DNA of 64,000 nt from Accumulibacter sp036625275 (GCF_036625275.1 NZ_JAZKUD010000009.1:21942-85941); one strand, 5' to 3'; numbered from the stretch's first letter, positions 23,956 through 33,397 are shown. The notes: a model not told the origin generated them from the sequence alone. Made by a program: numbers and translations.

Positions 23956-25368
23956 ATGTCATCCTTTGACCGCTGTCAGAGGTCGCCTCAAGTCATGCCT
24001 CAAACCGATCACGTGCTGCCCATGGCTCCGCACCGGCGCCCGGCGAACCCGCTGCAACGCCTGTTGCTCCTGCGCCGGATTGAAGTGCTGACCCAGGCCA
24101 TGGTCCTGATCCTGGCCGTGGCCTGGCTCAAAATCCCGCTCGAAGTGGTACCGATGAGCGCTGCCATCGCCGTCCTCGCTGCGGTCAATCTGCTGACCCA
24201 ATGGCGCATCCACCAGGGCGACCACTGTTCCGAAGGCGAAATCTTCGCCCATCTGGCCATCGACGTCGGCATCCTGGCGCTGCTGCTCTACTTTGCCGGA
24301 GGCTCGACCAATCCCTTCGTTTCGCTGTTCCTGCTGCCACCCACCCTGGCCGCGGCGATGCTGCCGGCGCGGCAGGCCTGGGCGATGGCGGGGGTGACCC
24401 TGATCGCCTACACTTTCCTGATCTTCTGGAAGTTGCCGCTGCCTCCCCCGCAAGGCGATCTTGCGCAGTTCGACGCCCTGCTCGCACGCGCCACCGGCAG
24501 TGCCGACGAACATGCCGCGCATGGCAGCGGCTTTGCCCTCCATGTACTGGGCATGTGGTTGAATTTCGTGATCAGTGTCGGCGTCGTCGCCTTCTTCCTG
24601 ACGCGCATGGCCAACGCCCTCAAGGAGCGCGAACGCGAACTCGCGGCTGCCCGCGAGGAGGTGTTGCGAAACGAGCAGATTCTCTCGCTCGGCACCCTCG
24701 CCGCCGGCGCAGCACACCAGCTGGGGACACCACTCGGGACGATGGCCGTGCTGATCCGCGAACTCGAGCTCAACCACACAGACCCGGCTGAATGGCAGGA
24801 AGACCTGCAACTGTTGCGTGAGCAGGTCGATCGCTGCAAACAGACGATCTCGCAAATCCTCGCTTCGACCGGCCAGGGGCGTGACGAAAATCTGCGTTCG
24901 CTGCCGCTCGACGCCTACCTGCACCGTCTGCTCGACGAATGGCAGATCATCCGTCCGCACGCACGGCTCAGCGTGACGCTGCAGGGTGCACAGCCGGCAC
25001 CGCTGATCGCCGCCGACCGTACGCTCGAACAGGCGCTCCTCAACCTGCTCGACAATGCAGCCGATGCCAACGGCAGCAGTCCGGAAGCTCTCCGGTTTTT
25101 TGCAGGCTGGGATGCCGGGCAACTGCTCATCGAGATACTCGACCGTGGCAACGGCCTCGATGCGGCAACGGCGCAGCGCCTTGGCGAAGCCTTCTTCAGC
25201 ACCAAGGTTGATGCTCAGGACCGACCACGCGGTATCGGCATCGGCCTGTTCCTCAGCAACGCCACCATCGAGCGTTGCGGTGGCCGGGTCGAACTCTGCA
25301 ACCGCGATGACCCACCCGGCGGCGCCTGCACCCGCGTCACCCTGCCACTGCACCGCCTGAAAGTCTGA
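23956..25368 (+). CDS. regB: RegB/PrrB-family redox-sensing histidine kinase
   Basis: 470 residues. The N-terminal half has about six membrane helices and carries GGSTNPF (115-121), the ubiquinone-interacting heptapeptide of RegB. The H-box is AAHQLGTPLGTM with H254. C294 in EQVDRCKQTI aligns with the redox-active cysteine of RegB at the dimer interface. The ATPase part has the N-box LLNLLDNAADAN, DRGNGL and GIGIGLFLSNATIE. It should autophosphorylate when the quinone pool is reduced and pass phosphate to the adjacent RegA. The start ATG follows an AGAGGAG site at about 12 bases; an internal Met at residue 14 is possible. TAGAAT overlaps the start. Confidence 0.93.
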   Translation: MSSFDRCQRSPQVMPQTDHVLPMAPHRRPANPLQRLLLLRRIEVLTQAMVLILAVAWLKIPLEVVPMSAAIAVLAAVNLLTQWRIHQGDHCSEGEIFAHLAIDVGILALLLYFAGGSTNPFVSLFLLPPTLAAAMLPARQAWAMAGVTLIAYTFLIFWKLPLPPPQGDLAQFDALLARATGSADEHAAHGSGFALHVLGMWLNFVISVGVVAFFLTRMANALKERERELAAAREEVLRNEQILSLGTLAAGAAHQLGTPLGTMAVLIRELELNHTDPAEWQEDLQLLREQVDRCKQTISQILASTGQGRDENLRSLPLDAYLHRLLDEWQIIRPHARLSVTLQGAQPAPLIAADRTLEQALLNLLDNAADANGSSPEALRFFAGWDAGQLLIEILDRGNGLDAATAQRLGEAFFSTKVDAQDRPRGIGIGLFLSNATIERCGGRVELCNRDDPPGGACTRVTLPLHRLKV

Positions 25369-25372
25369 TGCC

Positions 25373-25942
25373 ATGATCGCCACTCCCGAAACCAATCAGG
25401 CCGACGACGAGCGATCGACGCTGCTGCTGGTCGATGACGACGACGCCTTTCGACGCGTTCTCGGACGCGCCCTGGATCGTCGCGGTTATGCCGTGACCGT
25501 CGCCGCCAATGTCGCCACGGCGCTCGCCAGGGCCCGGACCCAGGCCCCCGAGTACGCTGTCATCGATCTCAAGATGCCGGGCGAATCGGGGCTGGTGCTG
25601 ATTGAAAAACTGATCGAACTCGACCCGAATACGCGCATCGTCATGCTCACCGGCTATGCCAGCATCGCCACCGCGATCGAGGCCATCAAGCTCGGCGCCG
25701 TCCACTACCTCGCCAAACCCTGCGATGCCGATGCCGTCGTCGCAGCGCTCAACAAGAGCAACAGCGGTGATTCGGCGATTCCGGTTGGCGGCTCGCCGCT
25801 GTCGATCGGTCGACTCGAGTGGGAGCATATCCAGCGCGTGCTGACCGAGCACCAGGGCAATATCTCGGCCACCGCACGCGCCCTGAAAATGCACCGCCGA
25901 ACGCTGCAGCGCAAGCTCGGCAAACATCCGAGCCGGGAGTAA
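25373..25942 (+). CDS. regA: RegA/PrrA/ActR-family response regulator
   Basis: 189 residues, lying 4 bases after regB. The receiver domain has the acidic pair LLLVDDDD and phospho-acceptor D65 in YAVIDLKMPGESGL. VMLTGYAS and LAKPCDAD follow. The C-terminal Fis-type helix-turn-helix is GNISATARALKMHRRTLQRKL, as in RegA. It is the global transcription regulator of redox-responsive genes. The expected target set (cytochromes, hydrogenase, nitrogen and carbon fixation) is inferred from the family. Confidence 0.95.
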   Translation: MIATPETNQADDERSTLLLVDDDDAFRRVLGRALDRRGYAVTVAANVATALARARTQAPEYAVIDLKMPGESGLVLIEKLIELDPNTRIVMLTGYASIATAIEAIKLGAVHYLAKPCDADAVVAALNKSNSGDSAIPVGGSPLSIGRLEWEHIQRVLTEHQGNISATARALKMHRRTLQRKLGKHPSRE

Positions 25943-26000
25943 GGCGATGAGTAAGGCGATTTCCGTGAATCGATATACCGCCTGCCAGGGAGAGGGAGGA

Positions 26001-26414
26001 ATGACCTTGACCAACCCGACGCAAGCCGTACTGGGGCACATGCGCATCGATAAATGGCTGTGGGCGGCACGCTTCTACAAGACGCGCTCGCTGGCGGCGC
26101 AGGCGATCGCTGCCGGCCACGTCAAGATGGACGGTCACACCGTCAAGGCGGCACGCGAGCTGCGCTGTACCGACTGCCTCGAAATCGCCATCGGCGACAT
26201 CGTCTGGAACATCGTCGTATGCAGCCTCAACGAACAACGCCGCCCGGCAAGTGAGGCGCAGCAGCTCTACGAGGAAAGCGCCGAGAGCCGCGCGCGGCGC
26301 GTGGCGGCCCGGGAAGCCCGGCAACTGGCGCCGGTTCCCGGTAGCGAGCTGCGTGGTCGGCCGACCAAGAAGGCGCGGCGGCAGATCAAAAGTTTCAACG
26401 AAAATTCCGCATGA
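26001..26414 (+). CDS. hslR: Ribosome-associated heat shock protein Hsp15 (S4 domain)
   Basis: 137 residues from ATG 26001. The longer reading from 25947 is possible, but its extra 18 residues have no family similarity. The S4 domain begins MRIDKWLWAARFYKTRSLAA and is followed by EQRRPASEAQQLYEES and a basic tail (RGRPTKKARRQIKSF), as in E. coli Hsp15. It rescues 50S subunits carrying stalled peptidyl-tRNA. It overlaps the DUF2784 gene by 4 bases. Confidence 0.92.
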   Translation: MTLTNPTQAVLGHMRIDKWLWAARFYKTRSLAAQAIAAGHVKMDGHTVKAARELRCTDCLEIAIGDIVWNIVVCSLNEQRRPASEAQQLYEESAESRARRVAAREARQLAPVPGSELRGRPTKKARRQIKSFNENSA

Positions 26415-26848
26415 GCGATCGATTCCTGGCAGACGCCCTCGTCCTGGTTCATCTGCTGTTCATCGTCTTCGTCGTTCTCGGAGGCTTGCCGGTACTGCGC
26501 TGGCCACGGCTGGCGCTGGCCCACCTCCCGGCCGTCTGCTGGGGCGCCCTGGTCGAGTTGACCGGCAGGGAGTGTCCGCTGACGCCGCTGGAAAATCGCT
26601 GGCGACAGGCTGCCGGCGAAGCCGGTTATCGCGGCAGTTTCATGGAGCATTACCTGCTGCCGATCATCTATCCGGCCGAACTCACGCGCGGCCTGCAGAT
26701 TGCCATGGGCGCGGTGGTGATCGTCGTCAACCTGTCCCTATACGGCTGGCTTGTCCATCGCTACCGGCACACCCGCTCGAAACAGGCGAAACTGCCGGAC
26801 GCGGTGCCGGCCCGAAGGGATGGTGACCGGAAAGCGAACGCTCGGTAA
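26411..26848 (+). CDS. DUF2784 membrane protein
   Basis: 145 residues with three to four membrane helices: about 7-25 (LVLVHLLFIVFVVLGG), 35-50 and 100-118. The family signature includes HLLFI near the N-terminus, WGALVELTGRECPLTPLEN and FMEHYLLPIIYP. No known function. It is translationally coupled to hslR. The C-terminal 30 residues are basic and cytoplasmic. Confidence 0.85.
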   Translation: MSDRFLADALVLVHLLFIVFVVLGGLPVLRWPRLALAHLPAVCWGALVELTGRECPLTPLENRWRQAAGEAGYRGSFMEHYLLPIIYPAELTRGLQIAMGAVVIVVNLSLYGWLVHRYRHTRSKQAKLPDAVPARRDGDRKANAR

Positions 26849-26954
26849 GCTGGATCAGCTCTGCGGAGAAGCATCCTCACACGCTCTCGCGTCACTGCGC
26901 CAGGCTCCTCAATCGGGTACCGATATGCCCTCCCCCTCGCGAGGAAGGGGTATC

Positions 26955-27015
26955 CACCGATGTCAACGCATCTCGATCGAACCAGGCCGTTCGACCAACA
27001 CGGTCATTCGCACCC
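26955..27015 (-). repeat. Second dispersed intergenic repeat, copy A
   Basis: Read on the minus strand it has GGGTGCGAATG, GGTCGAA, GTTCGAT and GCGTTGACATCGGTG in the same order and spacing as 55386-55448. Overall identity is about 75-80% by eye. It is close to a fragment of module 1 (CCATGACCGTT at 27036-27046). It lies in the 268-base gap upstream of the DUF1631 gene. Confidence 0.65.
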
Positions 27016-27116
27016 ACCTGGGTATCTCGAATCGCCATGACCGTTGGACGCGAAGTACAATAGACAAGACAAGTTGAAACCCCTTTGTTGCAACCCCTTT
27101 CTTCGCCTGGCCCGCC

Positions 27117-29198
27117 ATGCAGTCTGATCAAAGCCATCTGCCGCAAGCACCAGAAACAAGCGAAGATCGCTTCGCCATTCTATGTGCCAGCAAGGAACTC
27201 TTTCAGCGCCGACTTACCGACATCATCAGGCAGTGCGGGATACGCGTACCGGCCGTGCTTGCGGCCTTCGATCAGGAAGTCGGCGCAGCGCATGACGAGT
27301 TGGCCAGCGCATCCGATTCGGATCAGGACACCGATCAGCATACCAACCTGACAGCCTCGCGCCTGACCTTGATGGGTGACGAGGACCTTGAACTCGACAT
27401 CCGGATCAACGCCCTGATCACTCGCTTGCGCGAGACCGGCGGTCGCAACCTGTGGCGCTGTCAGTCGCGCTACATGACCTTGCTCTCCCGGCCGGCGATG
27501 AGCGAGACCATCAATCCGGTGGGGCCGGAAGCGATCTGTCTTGGCTTGTGGGCGATCTGCAGACACGCCGGCGGGGGTCTCGAGCCCACGCTGGCGCTGC
27601 TCGACCGGCTCGAACAGGGCCTCTGCCAACAGATCTCCGGAGTCTATGGCGAAATTGACGGCCTGCTGGCGGGCCACGGCATCGGGCCAGCGCCCACAGG
27701 ACAAAACCCGTCGGGCAGCACCGATCCCCGAACCGGCCGGATACCCTCCGGCGACACCCTGCCCGCAAACGCCAACGCCCTGTCGGCCCTACAACAGGCG
27801 GTCAGCCAGCAACTCGATGCGGATCAGTCGACCGTCCTGCAGTTTGCTCACCACGCCGCGGGATCGGGAAATCCCACGCTCGATGCCGCCGCGCTGATCA
27901 TGCTCAACCATCTGTCTGAGCGCCTGACGGCGCTCGAAAACCGGTCGGTGTCGGCCAGCCGTGACGGCGCACCCGCAGAATCCCCCCTAGGGACCCTCAG
28001 TGCGAAGGATCTCGACCTGCCCCTGGGCAAACACGAAGCGGTCGCCTTCGACACCCTGGCGCTGATTTTCGAGGCCCTCTTCGACTCCGCCGACCTGCCC
28101 GACGCGATCAAGGAAGCGATCGGGCGGCTGCAGATCCCACTGCTCAAACTGTCGATCATTGATCCTGCCTTGTTGGCCAACGCACAGCATCCTGCTCGCT
28201 CGCTGATCAATCGCATGGCTCGGGCAGGCGTTGGTCTGCCACCGGGGTCGAATCATCCGGTCTGCCAACGGATCAGGCAGTTGACCGCAAGCGCTCGCCT
28301 GATGCTCGAACAGAATGGCTCGCTCGATCCGCAACTGGCGGAACTCGACACGCTGATCAGGCAGCGTGATCAAGCGGTTCGGGAAGCTGCCGGGACGCAT
28401 GTTCAAACCGTGCTTGAGCACGAAAACCGGCAATACGCGATGCTGCTCGCTGACCAATGGCTGCGCCTCATGCGGGCGCGAACCGGTTCGCCGGAGATTG
28501 CCTCGTTCCTTGAGCAATATTGGTGGCGAGTCATGATCGCTGCCGCTGCCGAGGGCGGAACCCAGGGCAAACACTGGCAAGAGGACAGCAACACGGCCGA
28601 CGAACTGATCTGGAGCGTGCTCCCGAAGCACACCGCCGACGAACGTAAACGCCTTGCCGGGCTGGCCTCATCGCTGCTTGGGCGAATCAGCGCCGGGCTG
28701 GACGCAATCGGTGTCCCAGTCTCCGAGAGAAAACCCTTTCTCGACACCTTGTTCGACCTGCAGACCAGTGCCTTGCGCAACCAGACGCCGACAGCGCCGT
28801 TGCGGGCAGCACCTGCGCTCGAACGCCAGCCGGGCGCCGGGGCCAGCAAGCCGATCGCCGAAATCATCCTGCGCGAGCGTCACGGACAAGCGATCCGTTA
28901 TCTGCCCGATCCGGTCGACAGCAAGGCGCCCCAAGGGATACCTGCCGGCAGGAGTCTGGTAGGCGACTGGCTGCGTTTCGTGGTCTCGCCTCAGGAGTCG
29001 TCCTGTGGTCTCTGCTGCTGGCAGAGCCCGGCCTCGGGCAGGGTTCTGTTGTTCAATCCGGAGTGGGGCTCTGCAGTGGCCATGCCATACACCGCCCTCG
29101 ATCAGCAGCTACGCTCGGGCCACGCCCGGATCATTTCGCGTATCGCCGTCTTCGACGCGGCTGCCGAGCGTGCGCTCAAGCTCCTGAAGCGGCGATGA
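27117..29198 (+). CDS. DUF1631 family protein
   Basis: 693 residues and predicted cytoplasmic, mostly helical. It matches the betaproteobacterial/gammaproteobacterial DUF1631 family: LTLMGDEDLELDIRINALI near residue 82, NPVGPEAICLGLW near 126, LLKLSIIDPALLANAQHPARSLIN in the middle, and a C-terminal beta-rich segment (VGDWLRFVVSPQESSCGLCCW) followed by LLFNPEWGSAVAMPY. No function is established. Some family members are annotated as thymidine phosphorylase, without motif support here. TACAAT lies 60 bases upstream (about 27056). Confidence 0.85.
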   Translation: MQSDQSHLPQAPETSEDRFAILCASKELFQRRLTDIIRQCGIRVPAVLAAFDQEVGAAHDELASASDSDQDTDQHTNLTASRLTLMGDEDLELDIRINALITRLRETGGRNLWRCQSRYMTLLSRPAMSETINPVGPEAICLGLWAICRHAGGGLEPTLALLDRLEQGLCQQISGVYGEIDGLLAGHGIGPAPTGQNPSGSTDPRTGRIPSGDTLPANANALSALQQAVSQQLDADQSTVLQFAHHAAGSGNPTLDAAALIMLNHLSERLTALENRSVSASRDGAPAESPLGTLSAKDLDLPLGKHEAVAFDTLALIFEALFDSADLPDAIKEAIGRLQIPLLKLSIIDPALLANAQHPARSLINRMARAGVGLPPGSNHPVCQRIRQLTASARLMLEQNGSLDPQLAELDTLIRQRDQAVREAAGTHVQTVLEHENRQYAMLLADQWLRLMRARTGSPEIASFLEQYWWRVMIAAAAEGGTQGKHWQEDSNTADELIWSVLPKHTADERKRLAGLASSLLGRISAGLDAIGVPVSERKPFLDTLFDLQTSALRNQTPTAPLRAAPALERQPGAGASKPIAEIILRERHGQAIRYLPDPVDSKAPQGIPAGRSLVGDWLRFVVSPQESSCGLCCWQSPASGRVLLFNPEWGSAVAMPYTALDQQLRSGHARIISRIAVFDAAAERALKLLKRR

Positions 29199-29251
29199 CA
29201 GCGGCAAGCCGGGCGCTGGCGCAAAGCCGGGCACCGGTCTTCAATCAAGGT

Positions 29252-29257
29252 ATAATG
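29252..29257 (+). promoter_or_regulatory. -10 element of the rhlE promoter
   Basis: A perfect TATAAT lies 53 bases upstream of the rhlE start; the -35 region is not recognisable. The 50-base leader is AT-rich (TTTATTATGCAATTGATTTT), unusual for this window. Cold-inducible leaders of DEAD-box helicase genes often look like this; that reading is an inference. Confidence 0.55.
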
Positions 29258-29309
29258 CGTCGATCGTTTATTATGCAATTGATTTTTGACTGATTTAAGG
29301 GTTTTGCGG

Positions 29310-30782
29310 ATGCGTTTTGATGAACTGGGCCTGGCGCCTGATCTCCTGAGAGCCCTTGCCGATCAGGGTTACACCGAGCCCACACCGATCCAGGCACAAG
29401 CGATACCGGTGATCCTTGCAGGCCGCGATCTAATGGGTGGGGCACAAACCGGTACCGGCAAGACGGCCGCATTCACGCTGCCGCTGTTGCAGCGTATTCT
29501 TACCTTCGCCAGCCCGAGCCCGTCACCCGCGCGCCATCCGGTACGGGTGTTGATGCTGGCGCCAACGCGCGAACTGGCGATCCAGGTGTACGAGTCGGTC
29601 AAAACCTACAGCAGGTATGTTCCGATCCGGAGTTGTTGCGTTTTCGGGGGAGTCGACATCAAGCCGCAGATCGCCGAGATCCGCTGCGGAGTCGAGGTGC
29701 TGGTGGCGACCCCCGGCCGGCTGCTCGATCTCTTCGAACAAAAGTGCCTCAACTTCGCCAGCGTGCAAGCACTCGTGCTCGATGAGGCGGATCGAATGCT
29801 CGACATGGGCTTCGTCCCCGACGTCACGCGCATCATCAACCTGCTACCCAGGCAACGGCAGAGCCTACTGTTCTCGGCGACGTTCTCCGAGGAGATCAAG
29901 AAGCTGGCCGACGGCATGCTCAAATCGCCGGTGCTGGTCGAAGTGGCCAAACGCAACACCGTGTCCGAGACGATCACCCACCGCGTCCACCCGGTGGCTG
30001 CCGAAGCCAAGCGCGCGCTGCTGATCAAACTCCTGAAGTCGGCTGATTTCAACCAGGTGCTGGTGTTCACCCGCACCAAGATCGAAACCAACCGGCTTGC
30101 CCGCGAACTGCAAAGGGCCGGGATTGCCGCCGACTCGATCCATGGCGACAAGAGCCAGCAGGATCGCCTGAAGGCGCTCGAAGCTTTCAAGGAGGGTTCG
30201 GTCCTGGTGCTGGTTGCCACCGACGTCGCCGCGCGCGGCCTCGACATTGACGAACTGCCGCACGTCATCAACTTTGAACTGCCACGCACGCCAGAGGACT
30301 ACATCCACCGTATCGGCCGTACGGGTCGTGCGGGCAAACCGGGAACGGCCATTTCACTGGTCTCGGCCAGTGAGGTTCAGTATCTGGTCGAGATCGAGAA
30401 GCTGATCCGGATTCAGGTCGAGCAGGTTCCGGTGGCCGGCTTCGAACCCGAATACGACTATACTTACCCACCCGGCAACAAACGCAGCCATCGCCGACCA
30501 CTCTCGCCACCGCCGCCGGCTCTCGCCCCCCTGACGGCCCCGCGCAGCGAGCGCATGACGGGCCGCAATGCCCAGCGCGAAGGCGCAACCCGTGCCAGCA
30601 GCGGGCGTCTCTCACAGATTGCTGCAGATGGTTTCGACTTCAGCAAACCTTACGAGAGTCCTGCGCCGCTCGCGGCGGCAGTCGGCAACGACGCCGACCG
30701 AGCGCTGCACCATAAGGAACGCCCGCACAAGCCCCGCCGTCTGGTCGCGGCGCTACTTGGCGGCCTGGGGCGCAGCGAGTAG
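29310..30782 (+). CDS. rhlE: DEAD-box RNA helicase RhlE
   Basis: 490 residues from ATG 29310, with AAGG 9 bases upstream. All core motifs are present: Q motif YTEPTPIQAQAIP, motif I AQTGTGKT, APTRELAIQ, TPGRLLDL, DEADRML, SAT and HRIGRTGRAGK. A basic, disordered C-terminal tail of about 110 residues is typical of RhlE (KRSHRRPLSPPPP and PHKPRR). It unwinds RNA in ribosome maturation and RNA degradation. It converges on the liv operon, with 84 bases between. Confidence 0.94.
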   Translation: MRFDELGLAPDLLRALADQGYTEPTPIQAQAIPVILAGRDLMGGAQTGTGKTAAFTLPLLQRILTFASPSPSPARHPVRVLMLAPTRELAIQVYESVKTYSRYVPIRSCCVFGGVDIKPQIAEIRCGVEVLVATPGRLLDLFEQKCLNFASVQALVLDEADRMLDMGFVPDVTRIINLLPRQRQSLLFSATFSEEIKKLADGMLKSPVLVEVAKRNTVSETITHRVHPVAAEAKRALLIKLLKSADFNQVLVFTRTKIETNRLARELQRAGIAADSIHGDKSQQDRLKALEAFKEGSVLVLVATDVAARGLDIDELPHVINFELPRTPEDYIHRIGRTGRAGKPGTAISLVSASEVQYLVEIEKLIRIQVEQVPVAGFEPEYDYTYPPGNKRSHRRPLSPPPPALAPLTAPRSERMTGRNAQREGATRASSGRLSQIAADGFDFSKPYESPAPLAAAVGNDADRALHHKERPHKPRRLVAALLGGLGRSE

Positions 30783-30866
30783 CCGGCCCATAGACATCCA
30801 TGACTGGAGGTGGCAGCCATGGGCGGCCTTTTCATGCGTACAACGCTCCGGGCGTTCGCGCCGGAT

Positions 30867-31625
30867 CTAGTGCCGGCCCCCCAGTCCGAGATAGCTTTCG
30901 ATGACCCGGGGATCGGTCAGCAGATCGCCACTGGGCCCTTCCAGCGACAGGCGACCGGTTTCCAGAACGTAGCCATAGTCTGCCACCTGCAGTGCCGCAC
31001 GCGCGTTCTGCTCGACGAGCAGAATCGCCACGCCGAGCTTCTTGAGCTGGGTGATCGTTCGGAAGATCTCCTTGATGACCAACGGAGCCAGTCCCAGGCT
31101 GGGTTCGTCGAGCAGCAACAGCCGGGGCTTGGCCATCAGGGCGCGACCCATGGCCAGCATCTGGCGTTCGCCTCCGGAAAGCGTGCCGGCCATCTGCGCA
31201 CGCCGTTCTCGCAGCCGCGGAAAGATCTCGAACACCTGATCGATGGTCTCGAGCTGGTCGCGATGACCGGCCCGGTAACGATCGAAAGCACCGAGCAGGA
31301 GGTTGTCCCTGACGCTCATCTCGGAAAACAGTTCGCGCTTCTCCGGAACCAGCGTCATCCCCTGGCGGACGAGCTTTTCGACACTGCGCCCGCCATCCTG
31401 CTGTTCACCAAGATAGATGAGATGCCCGCGTACCGGTAACAGACCGATCAGGGCGCAAAGCAGGGTCGTCTTGCCGGCGCCGTTCGGGCCGATCACGGTG
31501 ACGATCTCGCCACGGTGTACCTTGAGGGCAATCTCATGCAGCGCGTCGACCTTACCGTAACTCACCGACAGGCTGGAAACCTCGAGCACCACGATCCTTT
31601 CGGCGGCGCCGGCCAGTTCGCTCAT
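30867..31625 (-). CDS. livF: Branched-chain amino acid ABC transporter, ATPase LivF
   Basis: 252 residues. Walker A GPNGAGKTT, Q-loop VPEKRELF, signature LSGGERQML, Walker B LLLLDEPSLGLAP and the H-loop region LLVEQNA all match LivF. It is the last gene of a leftward operon with substrate-binding protein, permease LivH and a fused LivM-LivG. It overlaps the fusion gene by 4 bases. It powers import of branched-chain amino acids or related amides such as urea; the substrate is not fixed by sequence. Confidence 0.94.
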   Translation of the reverse strand: MSELAGAAERIVVLEVSSLSVSYGKVDALHEIALKVHRGEIVTVIGPNGAGKTTLLCALIGLLPVRGHLIYLGEQQDGGRSVEKLVRQGMTLVPEKRELFSEMSVRDNLLLGAFDRYRAGHRDQLETIDQVFEIFPRLRERRAQMAGTLSGGERQMLAMGRALMAKPRLLLLDEPSLGLAPLVIKEIFRTITQLKKLGVAILLVEQNARAALQVADYGYVLETGRLSLEGPSGDLLTDPRVIESYLGLGGRH

Positions 31626-33397
31626 TCGACACCTCCGAGGTAGGCTTCGACCACCGCCGGATTCCGCTGTATCTCTTCGGGCAGACCGGCAGCCAGCTTG
31701 CGTCCGAACTCCATGACCAGCACGCGATCGGCCAGTCCCATCACGAAGTCCATGTCGTGCTCGACGAGCAGGATGCCGATCCCTTCATCACGCAGGCGGC
31801 GCAGCAGGTCCGCAAGCGCCTGTTTCTCCAGGTAGCGGAGTCCGGCAGCCGGCTCGTCGAGCAGCAGCAGACAGGGATCTGCGGCCAACGCCCGGGCAAT
31901 CTCGACGATGCGCTGCTTGCCGAGGGGCAGGCTTCCAGCAGCTTCGTACATTTGCTCGGCGAGACCACAGCGCTCGATCTGGGAAGCGGCTTCGTGCAGC
32001 AGGCGGGCTTCCTCTTCGCGATCGGTGCGACAAGCGGCAGCGATGAAACCCTGGTGTCCCCGCAAGTGGGCACCGATGGCGACATTCTCGAGGACGCTCA
32101 TTCCGGCCAGCAAGCGGACATGCTGGAAGGTCCGGCTCATGCCGAGACGGGCGATGTCGCGCGCCGGCAGGGATTCGACGCGCTGGCCACGAAAGGTCAC
32201 GGTACCGGAAGTCAGCGGGTCGACACCGGAAATGCCATTGAACATCGTGCTCTTGCCGGCGCCGTTCGGGCCAATCAAAGCCATCACCTCGCCGGCCATG
32301 ACCGAGAAACTCACCCTTTCGTTGGCGACCAGACCGCCAAAACGCTTGGTAGCATCCTTGATTTCGAGCAGCAACGAGCCGGGTTTCGGCAATGGGCGGC
32401 GCGCCAGCGGCGCAGCCTCGACCACCTCCCTGGCCGGCGTCGATTGCTGTGGCCACCAGCGGGTGATGATCGGCCACACCCCGTCACGCGCGCGATGGAG
32501 CACGAAGATCATCAGCAGTCCGAAAACGATGACTTCGAAGTTGCCGCTCTGACCGAGCAGTTTCGGCAACCAGTCCTGCAGCCATTGCTTGAGAATGGTG
32601 ATCAATCCTGCCCCGATGATCGCCCCCCAGACATGCGCGATGCCGCCGACCACCCCCATGAACAGATATTCGATGCCTTGTGTCAGCGAGAAAGGGGTCG
32701 GATTGACGAAGCGTTGCAGGTGTGCATAGAGCCAGCCGGAAACACTGGCGTAGAGCGCAGCGATGGTAAAGATGACGATTTTCGCACGCGGCGTGTTGAC
32801 CCCCATGGCTTCGGCCATCAGCGAGCCGCCGCGCAAGGCGCGGATGGCGCGCCCCTCGCGCGAGTCGAGCAGGTTGCGCGTGGCAAGGACGAAAACCAGC
32901 AAGACCACCCAGATCAGATAGAAGAACGCGCGCCCGGATTTGATTTCCAGGTCCAGGATTTGCAAAGACGGAATGCCGCTGATGCCGGTGTGACCCCCAA
33001 GCGCTTCGAGGTTCCCGAAGAGATAGTAGAGGCTGATCCCCCAGGCGATCGTCCCCAACGGCAGGAAGTGTCCGGATAGCCGCAAGGTTACAATACCGAT
33101 CGACAGGGCGATCAGCGCAGTGGCCAGCAGACCGGCCGGTAGCGTCAACCATGGCGAGACCCCGTGCACGGTCGTCAGGTAAGCCGCCGTATAGGCGCCC
33201 AGGCCGACGAACGCCGCCTGGCCAAACGAAGTCAGACCGCCCACGCCGGTGAGCAGGACCAGCCCGAGAGCAACAATCGCGTAAAGCCCGATGTAGTTGA
33301 GCAGCGTGATGTAGAACTCGGGCAGCAGTAGCGGTGCCAACGCCAGGGCGGCGATGAACAGCAGCAGGACGGTCGTGGTGTGCGCAGCGTGCTTCAT
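31622..33397 (-). CDS. livMG: Fused LivM permease - LivG ATPase
   Basis: 591 residues. Residues about 1-310 are the LivM membrane domain with eight to ten helices and the GVGGLTSFGQAAFVGLGAY motif. Residues about 340-591 are LivG, with Walker A ALIGPNGAGKST near 375, signature SLPLGKQRI and Walker B LLLLDEPAAGLR. The two are joined by a linker (PLARRPLPKPGSLL). A continuous reading frame with no internal start of note supports a real fusion. It ties the permease and ATPase one to one and overlaps both neighbours by 4 bases. Confidence 0.94.
   Translation of the reverse strand: MKHAAHTTTVLLLFIAALALAPLLLPEFYITLLNYIGLYAIVALGLVLLTGVGGLTSFGQAAFVGLGAYTAAYLTTVHGVSPWLTLPAGLLATALIALSIGIVTLRLSGHFLPLGTIAWGISLYYLFGNLEALGGHTGISGIPSLQILDLEIKSGRAFFYLIWVVLLVFVLATRNLLDSREGRAIRALRGGSLMAEAMGVNTPRAKIVIFTIAALYASVSGWLYAHLQRFVNPTPFSLTQGIEYLFMGVVGGIAHVWGAIIGAGLITILKQWLQDWLPKLLGQSGNFEVIVFGLLMIFVLHRARDGVWPIITRWWPQQSTPAREVVEAAPLARRPLPKPGSLLLEIKDATKRFGGLVANERVSFSVMAGEVMALIGPNGAGKSTMFNGISGVDPLTSGTVTFRGQRVESLPARDIARLGMSRTFQHVRLLAGMSVLENVAIGAHLRGHQGFIAAACRTDREEEARLLHEAASQIERCGLAEQMYEAAGSLPLGKQRIVEIARALAADPCLLLLDEPAAGLRYLEKQALADLLRRLRDEGIGILLVEHDMDFVMGLADRVLVMEFGRKLAAGLPEEIQRNPAVVEAYLGGVE

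Noticed and set aside
31757..33079. 440-codon plus-strand frame opposite livMG
   Set aside because: Shadow frame; the opposite strand has complete ABC ATPase and permease motifs.
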